From: CAZKWG01 sp964615375
Lineage (GTDB): Bacteria > Myxococcota_A > UBA796 > CAZKWG01
Direction of reading: 5' to 3'
Assembly: GCA_964615375.1 (NCBI GenBank)
Contig: CAZTOW010000024.1
Location: forward strand, 76,076-140,075
DNA: 64,000 bases
A program made the position numbers and the translations under genes. Below are positions 49,680-57,441 of the stretch, in pieces. Position 1 is the stretch's first letter; every line of letters starts with the position of its first letter. The notes under the pieces were generated by a model. It saw nothing but the letters and a program-made list of their open reading frames with translations. It did not search any database and had not been told where the DNA came from.

Positions 49680-52151
49680 ATGCCCTCCGACACCCGCTTC
49701 GAGCCCGAGGCCGCCGAGGCCCTGCGCGCCGCCATCGCCGAGAGCGGCGGCGTGGAGGTCTTCGCCATCGGCCGCACGGACGAGCGCGGGCGCATCATCG
49801 ACCTCGAAGTCCACGCGCGCGGCAACGCCGAGGCCGTGCCGGCCCTGACCAGCCGTCCTCGGCCGGGCGAGGTGGTCATCCACAACCACCCCTCCGGCGT
49901 CTTGCAGGCGTCCGAAGCAGACTTCGCGCTGGCGGCGAGGTTCGGCGAGGACGGCGTGGGCGTGGTGATCGTGAACAACGCGGTCAGCGACGCGCTCTGG
50001 GTGGTCGAGCCCCACCGGCGCGAGCGCGTGCGCGTGAGCCAGGACGAGGTGGAGCGCTTCTTCCTGGACGCCCTGCCCCGCGCCCTCCCCGGCTACGAGC
50101 CCCGACCGGGCCAGCTGGAGATGGCGCGCTCGGTCTGCGAGGCGCTGAACGAGGGCGACATCGCCGTGCTGGAGGCGGGCACGGGCACGGGCAAGTCCCT
50201 GGCCTACCTGGTGCCGGCGGCGCTGTGGGCGACGAAGAACCAGGGGCGCGTGGCGGTGGCGACGTACACGCTCACGCTCCAGGGACAGCTGATGTCCAGC
50301 GACCTGCCGGCGCTGGCCGCGGCGGGGCTCTCCGTGCAGGTCGCCCTGATGAAGGGGCGCACCAACTACATCTGTAGAAGGAGGTTGCAGGAGACCTGGG
50401 AGCAGCGCGAGCGCCAGCCCGCGGGCACGGCGGACGTGGTGGAGCGCCTGCTGGCCTGGTCGGAGACCTCCGCCGACGGCACCCGCTCCGATCTCCCCTT
50501 CCCCGTGGACGAGGACCTGTGGGATCTGGTGGGCAGCGACCACGACCAGACCCTGCGCGCCCGCTGCCCGCACTACAACCGTTGCTTTTACTACAACGCC
50601 CGGCGCCAGGCGGCGAGCTCGCAGATCCTGGTGCTCAACCACGCCCTCCTGCTCTCCGACCTGGTGCTGAAGGCGGACACCGCGGGCAGCCAGGGCATCC
50701 TGCCCAAGTTCGACCGCCTCATCCTGGACGAGGCGCACCACCTCGAGGACGCCGCCACCAGCCTCTTCGAGGACCGGCTCAGCGCCAGGGCCGTAGCCCG
50801 CGCCCTCTCGCCGCTGATGGACCGGGACAGCCGACCGGGCGCGATCTCCCGCCTGGGCGGCCACCACCTCTCCGAGGACGCGCCGATCACGGCGGAGAGC
50901 CGCCACCGCGCGCGCCAGAGCCTGGACCTGCTGACCCGCGAGGTGCCCGAGCTGCGCCGCAGCAGCCGCGAGCGCCTGTCCATGCTGGCCGAGGTGGCGC
51001 TGACGCCCGAGGCGCCCTCGCTGCGCGTGACGCCCGCGGTGGAGGACCGCGAGGACTGGCAGGAGGACATGGAGCCGATCCTGAGCCAGCTCGCCCGGGA
51101 TCTGCACGAGTGCGCCGCCAACCTGACCGTGGTGGAGGAGGCCCTCGCCGAGCTCCCCGACGCGCTCCGCGCCCGCGAGCCACAGCCGGTCTTCGATCTG
51201 GGGCGGGCGCGGCGGCGGCTCACGGAGATGGCGGGCATGGCCGACGCCTTCCGGCGCGACACGGCGGGGGTGGTGCGCTGGCTGGAGCTGGCCCGCGAGC
51301 GCGGGGCGGAGCCGAGCGCGGTGCTGTGCCGGGCGCCCATCGAGGTGGCCCAGAGCCTGCGCCGCCGGGTCTTCGACCACCTGGAGAGCGTGATCCTGAC
51401 CTCGGCCACGCTGACGGTGGGCGGGGCCTTCGATCACCTGCTGCCGAGGCTGGGGATCGCCGACCACCCGCGGGTCAGCACCGGGACCTACCCGAGCCCC
51501 TTCGACTACCCGCGCCAGGCGCTGCTGGGCCTGCCCCGCGACCTGCCCGAGCCGGACGCGCCGGGCTTCGAGGAGCGCGCCGCCGAGGTGCTGATCGGCG
51601 CGCTGGAGGTCACGGGGGGCGGCTGCTTCGTGCTCTGCACGAGCTTCCAGATGCTGCGCTCGCTGCACGCCCGGGTGCAGAAGGCGCTGGGCGACAGGCT
51701 CCCGCTGCTGCGCCAGGGGGACATGGGCCGCGACTACCTGCTCCAGCGCTTCCGGGAGAGCCCGTCCAGCGTGCTCTTCGCCACGGACAGCTTCTGGGAG
51801 GGCGTGAGCGTGTCGGGCGACGCGCTGCGCCTCGTGGTGATCCCGCGCCTGCCCTTCCGCGTGCCCACCGAGCCCGTGGCCCAGGCCCGCCACGAGCGCA
51901 TCGAGGCGCTGGGCCAGGACCCCTTCCGAGCCTACTCGCTGCCCCAGGCCGTGCTGCGCTTCCGCCAGGGCTTCGGGCGCCTCATCCGCACACGCCGCGA
52001 CCGCGGGGTCGTGCTGGTGCTGGACACGCGGGTCAGCTCACGCTGGTACGGCCGGATCTTCCTGGCCTCTCTCCCGCCCTGCGACCGGGTGGTGGGGCCC
52101 AGCCGCCGGGTGCTGGAGCGGCTGGCGGAGTTCTACAAGGAGCGCCCCTGA
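49680..52151 (+). CDS. JAB/JAMM-domain fused to DinG-like DNA helicase
   Basis: An 823-residue protein. Residues 1-115 hold a JAB/RadC-like domain with the metal motif HNHPSGVLQASEAD (H68, H70, D81). From residue 140 there is a superfamily 2 XPD/DinG helicase: Walker A EAGTGTGKS (165-173), DEAHH (350-354), and the late motifs TSATLT and FRQGFGRLIR. Fe-S cluster region: C232 (NYICRRR), C296 and C302 are present, but the fourth ligand place (291 in DQTLRARCPHYNRCF) is Thr. DinG-like helicases resolve R-loops and DNA hybrids; a JAB domain suggests an added peptidase or nucleic-acid function. It runs convergent with the deacylase gene. Confidence 0.85.
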   Translation: MPSDTRFEPEAAEALRAAIAESGGVEVFAIGRTDERGRIIDLEVHARGNAEAVPALTSRPRPGEVVIHNHPSGVLQASEADFALAARFGEDGVGVVIVNNAVSDALWVVEPHRRERVRVSQDEVERFFLDALPRALPGYEPRPGQLEMARSVCEALNEGDIAVLEAGTGTGKSLAYLVPAALWATKNQGRVAVATYTLTLQGQLMSSDLPALAAAGLSVQVALMKGRTNYICRRRLQETWEQRERQPAGTADVVERLLAWSETSADGTRSDLPFPVDEDLWDLVGSDHDQTLRARCPHYNRCFYYNARRQAASSQILVLNHALLLSDLVLKADTAGSQGILPKFDRLILDEAHHLEDAATSLFEDRLSARAVARALSPLMDRDSRPGAISRLGGHHLSEDAPITAESRHRARQSLDLLTREVPELRRSSRERLSMLAEVALTPEAPSLRVTPAVEDREDWQEDMEPILSQLARDLHECAANLTVVEEALAELPDALRAREPQPVFDLGRARRRLTEMAGMADAFRRDTAGVVRWLELARERGAEPSAVLCRAPIEVAQSLRRRVFDHLESVILTSATLTVGGAFDHLLPRLGIADHPRVSTGTYPSPFDYPRQALLGLPRDLPEPDAPGFEERAAEVLIGALEVTGGGCFVLCTSFQMLRSLHARVQKALGDRLPLLRQGDMGRDYLLQRFRESPSSVLFATDSFWEGVSVSGDALRLVVIPRLPFRVPTEPVAQARHERIEALGQDPFRAYSLPQAVLRFRQGFGRLIRTRRDRGVVLVLDTRVSSRWYGRIFLASLPPCDRVVGPSRRVLERLAEFYKERP

Positions 52152-52152
52152 G

Positions 52153-53742
52153 TCAGGCGCCCCGCACGACCCGCCCCGGCCGCGCCTCGGTCAGCGCCCC
52201 GCCGCGCACCACCGGCTCCCCGGCGATGAGGACGTGGGGCATCCCCACCGGGAGCTGGCGCGGGGCCTGGTAGGTGGCGAGATCCTGGACCTCGTCGGGG
52301 TGGAAGGCCAGCAGGTCGGCGCTGGCGCCCACCCGGGCCACGCCCAGCCCGCGCAGGGTCAGCGCCTCGGCCGCCTGGCTGGTGAGCTTGCGGATGAGCT
52401 CGGGCAGGGGCACGAGGCCGCGCTCGCGGGCGAGGCGGAGGATGCGGGGGAAGGCGCCGTAGCAGCGGGGGTGCGGCTTGCCCAGCAGCAGGCCGTCGGT
52501 GCAGCCGTTGACGGCGGGGTGGGCCAGGATGCGCGCGACCACGTCCTCCGACTGGGAGAACGCGATCATCGAGACGCCCATCGCCTCGTCGCGCAGCAGG
52601 TCCAGCGCGCACTCGACAGGGTCCTGGCCCTGGGCGTCGGCGATCTGCTGGATGGACAGGCCGATGATCTCGGGGCGGCGCCCGCTCGGCACGTCGGAGA
52701 CGAAGATGCCCTCGCCGCCGGCCCAGCTCCAGAAGTTGTCCCAGGCGTGCGGGCCGTCGGCGAGCATGGCGTCTCGAATACGGCGGCGGCTGTCTGCGTC
52801 AGAGAGGAGCGTGAGCGTGCGCTCCACCCCGCCCGAGTGACACCAGGGCGGGAGGATGGCGCCCATCATGGTGGAGCCGGCCGTGTACGGGTACTGGTCG
52901 GCCGTGAGCCGCACCCCGTCGCGCGCGGCGGCGTCGAAGCGCTCCAGCAGCGCGTCCACCTTGCCCCAGTTGGCGCGGCCGGCGATCTTGAAGTGCGAGA
53001 TGTGGACCCGGCACCCGCTCTGCCGGCCCACGGAGACCATCTCGTCCACGGCCTCCAGCAGGTAGTCGGACTCCGAGCGCAGGTGGACCACGACGGGGCG
53101 GTCGTAGCGCTGGAGCACGCGGCCCAGGGCCACGAGCTCGTCGGTGGGGGCGTAGCAGCAGGGCGGGTAGATGAGGCCCGTGCTGAGGCCGATGGCGCCC
53201 TGGTCCAGGCCCTGCTCCAGCAGGCGGCACATGGCGGCGATCTCGCCCGAGGTGGCCGGGCGATCCTCCATGCCCATGACCTCCAGGCGCACGTTCCCAT
53301 GCGGCACGAGGTAGGCGATGTGGATGCCCGGCCGGGCCTGCTCGACCGCGTCCAGGTAGCCGCCCACGTCCGTCCAGGTCCAGCGGTCCAGCGTGCCGTC
53401 GAGCCCGGCGATGGTGCGGGCCATCTGGGGGCGGGTGGCCTCCGAGAGCGGCGCCACGGCCACGCCGTCCTGCCCGAGCACGTCCAGGCCCACGCCCTGC
53501 GCGGCCTTCATGGAGAGGCCGGGCTCGCGGATGACCATGAGATCGCTGTGGCTGTGCGTGTCGAGGAAGGTGGGGCAGACCACCAGGCCCGCGCAGTCCA
53601 GCTCCTCCCCGCCCGGGGGGAGCGCACCCCAGGGGGCGATGGCGGCGATGGCCCCGCCCACGACGCCGATGTCGACCGGCTGGCCCGGCGCGCCTGTACC
53701 ATCCAGCAACGTCCCGCCGCGCAGCACCCTGTCCAGCTCCAT
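52153..53742 (-). CDS. N-acyl-D-amino-acid deacylase family amidohydrolase
   Basis: A 529-residue protein from ATG 53742. The N-terminal sequence LRGGTLLDGTGAPGQPVDIG and the HSHSD metal motif (FLDTHSHSDLMV) put it in the D-aminoacylase/dihydroorotase-like amidohydrolases. Further metal-site elements are VVVHLRSESDYL and HISHFKIAG. The Cys found in the classical D-aminoacylase bimetal site (xGNCGxS) reads VLGQDGVAVAP, as in the GQDG subfamily. It hydrolyses N-acyl-D-amino acids or D-hydantoin-like substrates in the cytosol. Its start faces a divergent membrane protein across 129 bases. Confidence 0.88.
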   Translation of the reverse strand: MELDRVLRGGTLLDGTGAPGQPVDIGVVGGAIAAIAPWGALPPGGEELDCAGLVVCPTFLDTHSHSDLMVIREPGLSMKAAQGVGLDVLGQDGVAVAPLSEATRPQMARTIAGLDGTLDRWTWTDVGGYLDAVEQARPGIHIAYLVPHGNVRLEVMGMEDRPATSGEIAAMCRLLEQGLDQGAIGLSTGLIYPPCCYAPTDELVALGRVLQRYDRPVVVHLRSESDYLLEAVDEMVSVGRQSGCRVHISHFKIAGRANWGKVDALLERFDAAARDGVRLTADQYPYTAGSTMMGAILPPWCHSGGVERTLTLLSDADSRRRIRDAMLADGPHAWDNFWSWAGGEGIFVSDVPSGRRPEIIGLSIQQIADAQGQDPVECALDLLRDEAMGVSMIAFSQSEDVVARILAHPAVNGCTDGLLLGKPHPRCYGAFPRILRLARERGLVPLPELIRKLTSQAAEALTLRGLGVARVGASADLLAFHPDEVQDLATYQAPRQLPVGMPHVLIAGEPVVRGGALTEARPGRVVRGA

Positions 53743-53871
53743 GAGACCTCCGGCCCGCTGTCTAACACCGCGGAGGGCTCCTCGAAGGCGATCAGTGAGG
53801 GAGGCGGCGCTCGCGCGATCCCGGGGAGGGCTCCGCCTCAGGCTACGCTGAGGGTCTTGGGAGGCTCGCTC

Positions 53872-55761
53872 ATGTCGATCTCGAGCTCGGTGCGCGCCCT
53901 GGGGCGGGGGATGATCCCGGACCTCTCCTGGGCGCCGAGCGCGGCGGTGGGCCTGCTGGCGGCCTGGGTGATGTTCGGCCAGGTGCTGCTGTGGCCGTGG
54001 GCGCGGGCGCTCGGCGACATCAACGGCGAGGCGCCGGGCCACGTCTGGGGGCTGTGGGCGACGTCCTCGCGGATTTTCGCCTACGGGCCGCTGGTGCGGG
54101 TGGCGGACCTGAGCTGGCCCCAGGGCTTCTCCGCGCACCTGATGGACCCCATCAGCCTGGTCGTCTTCTTCCCCTTCTACGTCCTGGGCGGCGGGGGGCC
54201 GACGGGGGCCACGCTGGGGTGGAACGCGCTGCTGCTCTCGGCCCCGCTGCTGGCCGCCTTCGGGTGCTATCGGCTGGCGCGGCGGGTGGGCGGCGCGGAC
54301 GACACGACGCCCTGGGCCGCGGCGCTGCTGGGGGCCTGCGTGGCGGGCTCACCCTACCTGCTGGGGACGCCCTGGCTGGGGCGCTCGGAGCTGCTGCCGA
54401 GCGTGCTCTGGCCGCTGCACCTCGCGTACCTGCATGCGTGGCTGCGGGTGCCGGCGGGCGAGGAGCGCGGGCTGGAGGAGGCGCCTCCCCTGTGGACGGG
54501 GGCGCTCGCCGGGCTGACCCTGGGGGCGATGGCCCTGGGCGGGGCCTACATGGGCGTGTTCCTGGCCCTGCTGGAGCCTCCGGTCGCGCTGTGGATGGCC
54601 CGCCGCCTGCCCCTGCGCGAGGGCCTGGCCCGTCTGGGACTGGTGGCCGGGCTGGGGCTGCTCTGCGCCGCGCCGGCCATCTGGGCCATGTTCGCCTTCC
54701 CGCCGCCGGCCATCGCGCACGCGGACAACGCGCCCGTCTCCGCGCGATCCTTCTCCAACTACGCGCTCAGCCAGCTCCTGCACGACTCCAGCGGGAACCT
54801 CCGCGGGACCGAGCAGCCGACCTATGTGGGGCTGGTGACGCTCGGCCTCGTCCTGGCGGGGCTGATCCGGTCGCCGCGGCGCGCGCTCCCCTGGGCGCTG
54901 CTCGGCCTGTTGGGGCTGGCCCTGAGCTTCGGGCCCTACGCCCGCCTGGTCCCGAGAGCGCCGGGTCCAGGCGGGATGTCGGAGGAGGGGCTCATCACCT
55001 TCCCCGTCGCCTGGATCATGGCGCTGGCGCCGAAGCTGGCCCTGCTCAAGCACTGGTCGCGGATGAGCCTGCTGGCGAGCGTGCTGGTGGGGGTGGCGGC
55101 GATGGAGGGCTTCCGCGCGCTGGCGCCGAGGGCGGGCGGGCGGCGCGCCGCGCTTGGCGTCACGCTGTTGACGGCGATGATCCTGGACCACGCCACCTGG
55201 CCGCGGGCCTGGTCCCTGCCGCGCCCCTCCTTCGACGCCGCCCCGCCGACCGAGCTGGTGCAGGCGCTGGAGACGCTGCCCCGCGGCCCCCTGGTGCTCC
55301 TGCCGGTCGACAGCCAGCTCGGCAACCCCTTCGACGGCTTCGGCCGCGGGATGTACCAGCTCTGGGCGCTGGGGACGGAGCGGGCGCTCTCGGCGGGCGG
55401 GCTCGGCGAGGAGGACGCGACCCTCACGAAGAGCGCGTTCACCGCCATCGTGCGCGAGCTCCAGAGGACCGCCAGCCCGTCGGGGCCGCGGCGGAGCGCT
55501 CTGCTCCTCCAGCCGAGCACCAGCCAGCTCGCCTGCATGCGCTCCGGGGCGATCACGCTCGGTCAGGCGGGCTACGCGGGCGTGGTGCTGTTCCTGCGGC
55601 GCTCGCCCGCCGAGAGCATGAGCGAGGCGATCGAGCAGGCGCTGGGGACGCCCGCCTGGCGCGGCGACGTGGTCATGGCCTGGAACCTCCAGAACCTGCG
55701 CGCGGACGCCTCCACGCCGTCGGCCGAGCGCTGCTCGTCCTTCCTGCCTAGGACCCCGTGA
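53872..55761 (+). CDS. polytopic membrane protein, glycosyltransferase-C-like
   Basis: A 629-residue protein with about 11-12 hydrophobic segments, starting at ATG 53872 after GGGAGG with spacing seven. The first extracytoplasmic loop has DINGEAPGHVWGLWATSSRI, the acidic loop typical of GT-C/YfhO-like proteins that use polyprenyl-phosphate sugars. The C-terminal 150 residues are soluble and may be periplasmic. The 14 final bases overlap the convergent gene, which encodes a protein with a similar layout. Function is inferred from topology only. Confidence 0.65.
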   Translation: MSISSSVRALGRGMIPDLSWAPSAAVGLLAAWVMFGQVLLWPWARALGDINGEAPGHVWGLWATSSRIFAYGPLVRVADLSWPQGFSAHLMDPISLVVFFPFYVLGGGGPTGATLGWNALLLSAPLLAAFGCYRLARRVGGADDTTPWAAALLGACVAGSPYLLGTPWLGRSELLPSVLWPLHLAYLHAWLRVPAGEERGLEEAPPLWTGALAGLTLGAMALGGAYMGVFLALLEPPVALWMARRLPLREGLARLGLVAGLGLLCAAPAIWAMFAFPPPAIAHADNAPVSARSFSNYALSQLLHDSSGNLRGTEQPTYVGLVTLGLVLAGLIRSPRRALPWALLGLLGLALSFGPYARLVPRAPGPGGMSEEGLITFPVAWIMALAPKLALLKHWSRMSLLASVLVGVAAMEGFRALAPRAGGRRAALGVTLLTAMILDHATWPRAWSLPRPSFDAAPPTELVQALETLPRGPLVLLPVDSQLGNPFDGFGRGMYQLWALGTERALSAGGLGEEDATLTKSAFTAIVRELQRTASPSGPRRSALLLQPSTSQLACMRSGAITLGQAGYAGVVLFLRRSPAESMSEAIEQALGTPAWRGDVVMAWNLQNLRADASTPSAERCSSFLPRTP

Positions 55762-57439
55762 TCGGCCTCGGCGTGGTGGAGCCCAGATCCCAGACCTTGA
55801 AGAGCGCGTCGCCGCCGGGCTCGCCGAGGCGCTGGATCAGGGCGGACTCGCCCTCGGAGAGCCTGTCCTCCAGGGCCACCGGCAGGATGACATAGCGGAA
55901 GCCGTCCTCGCGGAGCACCTGCGTGGGGCGCATGGACTCCAGGGCCTGAGTGAGCAGGTAGGGCAGCACGGTCTCCACGGGGAGCACGTCGCGCGGCATC
56001 GAGGTGGCGGGCCTGCCGTGGAAGACCGCCCGCAGCAGCGCGTCCTGGCCGTTCCGCATGTCCATCGGCCCCTGAATGGGGAGCTCCAGCACGGCGCCGT
56101 CGGAGCCCTGGAGGCTCGCCATCAGCGCCCTCCCCGGCACGGGCTCCCCCGGGCGAGGCCAGAGGGGCCCGGTGGCGCGCGCGCTGTCCACGATCTGCAC
56201 AGCAGCCAGCAGCGCCGCGATCAGCGGACCGCGGGGGAGCGCGCCCAAGCCGGCGGCCGCGGCCAGCGACAGCCCGAGCGTGGCGACGGCCGTATATCGG
56301 AAGTACATCCCACCGTCCCGCGTGGGGTAGCCGATAGACTCCAGCCAGGAGACCGGCAGGTAGACGTAGCGATCGTTCACGACCACGTACAGGGAGTCGA
56401 GCACCAGCCGCGGCCCCAGCGCGAGGATCACCCCTCCCGCCGCCAGCGCCAGCCCGGGCGCGTAGCCCCGACGACGGCGCGCGTCCCCCCGGGCGACCAG
56501 CGCCAGCGTCCCGCCCAGCATGGCCAGCCCAAGGTAGACGCTGTGCATGGGATCGTAATTCGTCTCCGGCCTCGTGGGGCCCTCGTAGAGCATGCGCCCC
56601 GGGCGCGCCACCGGGCTCGGCTCGGGCACCCCGCGCGTCTCCGGTCCGTGCCGCGCCGGCCGGAAGAGCGAGCGCCAGGCCATCTCCTTGTCCTGGTGCT
56701 CGCCGAAGTAGGCGCGGGCGGGCAGGGCCGCGGCGCCGAGCGCGATCCCGAGCAGCAGCACCCGGAGCCCTCGCGTCCTCCAGGGGAGCTCCTCCCGGGG
56801 TCGGAGCGCGCGGTAGACCAGCAGCCCCGCCGCCAGCAAGGGCAGGATCATCCCGAAGTACGGGCTGGACAGCAGGCTCAGCAGCGTGAAGCCCGCCAGC
56901 GCGACGAGCCAGCGCGGGCGCTCCAGCCCGAGGTCGGCCAGCAGCAGGAAGCCCGGGAGGATCCAGGCCTGGGTGTTGGAGATCTCACCCATGCCGTAGG
57001 TGGAGAGCAGCGTGGGGCAGAGGGCCCAGGCCGCGCCCATGGCGGCGGCCACCCAGCCGCGGGTGTCGGCGAAGCGGAGGAACATCGCCGTCGCCACCGC
57101 GGCCGACACCGGCAGCGACAGGAGCTGGACGAGGTTGGCCGCGCCCAGCGGCGAGAACACCAGCCGCAGCGGGATGGTGAGCAGCAGCGGCGCCCACCCG
57201 ATCGCCTTCATGTCGCGGACCTGCGGATAGCCCGCCTCGAAGGTCTGCGTGGGCAGCTCTCCCCGCAGCAGGTGATCGACCATGTTGTCCATCACCCAGA
57301 CGTGGCTGTCCCCGAACATCGTGAACAGGTGCCAGTCGTTCAGGTAGAGCGGCATCGGCCAGCTCAGCACGCTGAGCACCAGCAGCACCCCCAGCCCGGA
57401 GGCCAGCGGCGCCCACCGCTCCAGCCTCGCCAGGTCCAC
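55748..57439 (-). CDS. polytopic membrane protein, glycosyltransferase-C-like (convergent partner)
   Basis: A 563-residue protein with 10-12 transmembrane helices. The N-terminal loop FTMFGDSHVWVMDNMVDHLL holds an Asp pair of the kind used in GT-C enzymes. Topology and size match the neighbour at 53872, which is convergent and overlaps by 14 bases. Its start lies only two bases from the stop of the TonB-dependent receptor gene on the same strand, so it could be the last gene of the kinase-receptor run. A role in envelope polysaccharide or lipid glycosylation is inferred. Confidence 0.65.
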   Translation of the reverse strand: MDLARLERWAPLASGLGVLLVLSVLSWPMPLYLNDWHLFTMFGDSHVWVMDNMVDHLLRGELPTQTFEAGYPQVRDMKAIGWAPLLLTIPLRLVFSPLGAANLVQLLSLPVSAAVATAMFLRFADTRGWVAAAMGAAWALCPTLLSTYGMGEISNTQAWILPGFLLLADLGLERPRWLVALAGFTLLSLLSSPYFGMILPLLAAGLLVYRALRPREELPWRTRGLRVLLLGIALGAAALPARAYFGEHQDKEMAWRSLFRPARHGPETRGVPEPSPVARPGRMLYEGPTRPETNYDPMHSVYLGLAMLGGTLALVARGDARRRRGYAPGLALAAGGVILALGPRLVLDSLYVVVNDRYVYLPVSWLESIGYPTRDGGMYFRYTAVATLGLSLAAAAGLGALPRGPLIAALLAAVQIVDSARATGPLWPRPGEPVPGRALMASLQGSDGAVLELPIQGPMDMRNGQDALLRAVFHGRPATSMPRDVLPVETVLPYLLTQALESMRPTQVLREDGFRYVILPVALEDRLSEGESALIQRLGEPGGDALFKVWDLGSTTPRPITGS

Positions 57440-57441
57440 GC

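Noticed and set aside
52234..53871. N-terminal extension of the membrane protein gene at 53872
   Set aside because: The extension is antisense to the deacylase gene and has no membrane or signal features; a strong ribosome site precedes ATG 53872.
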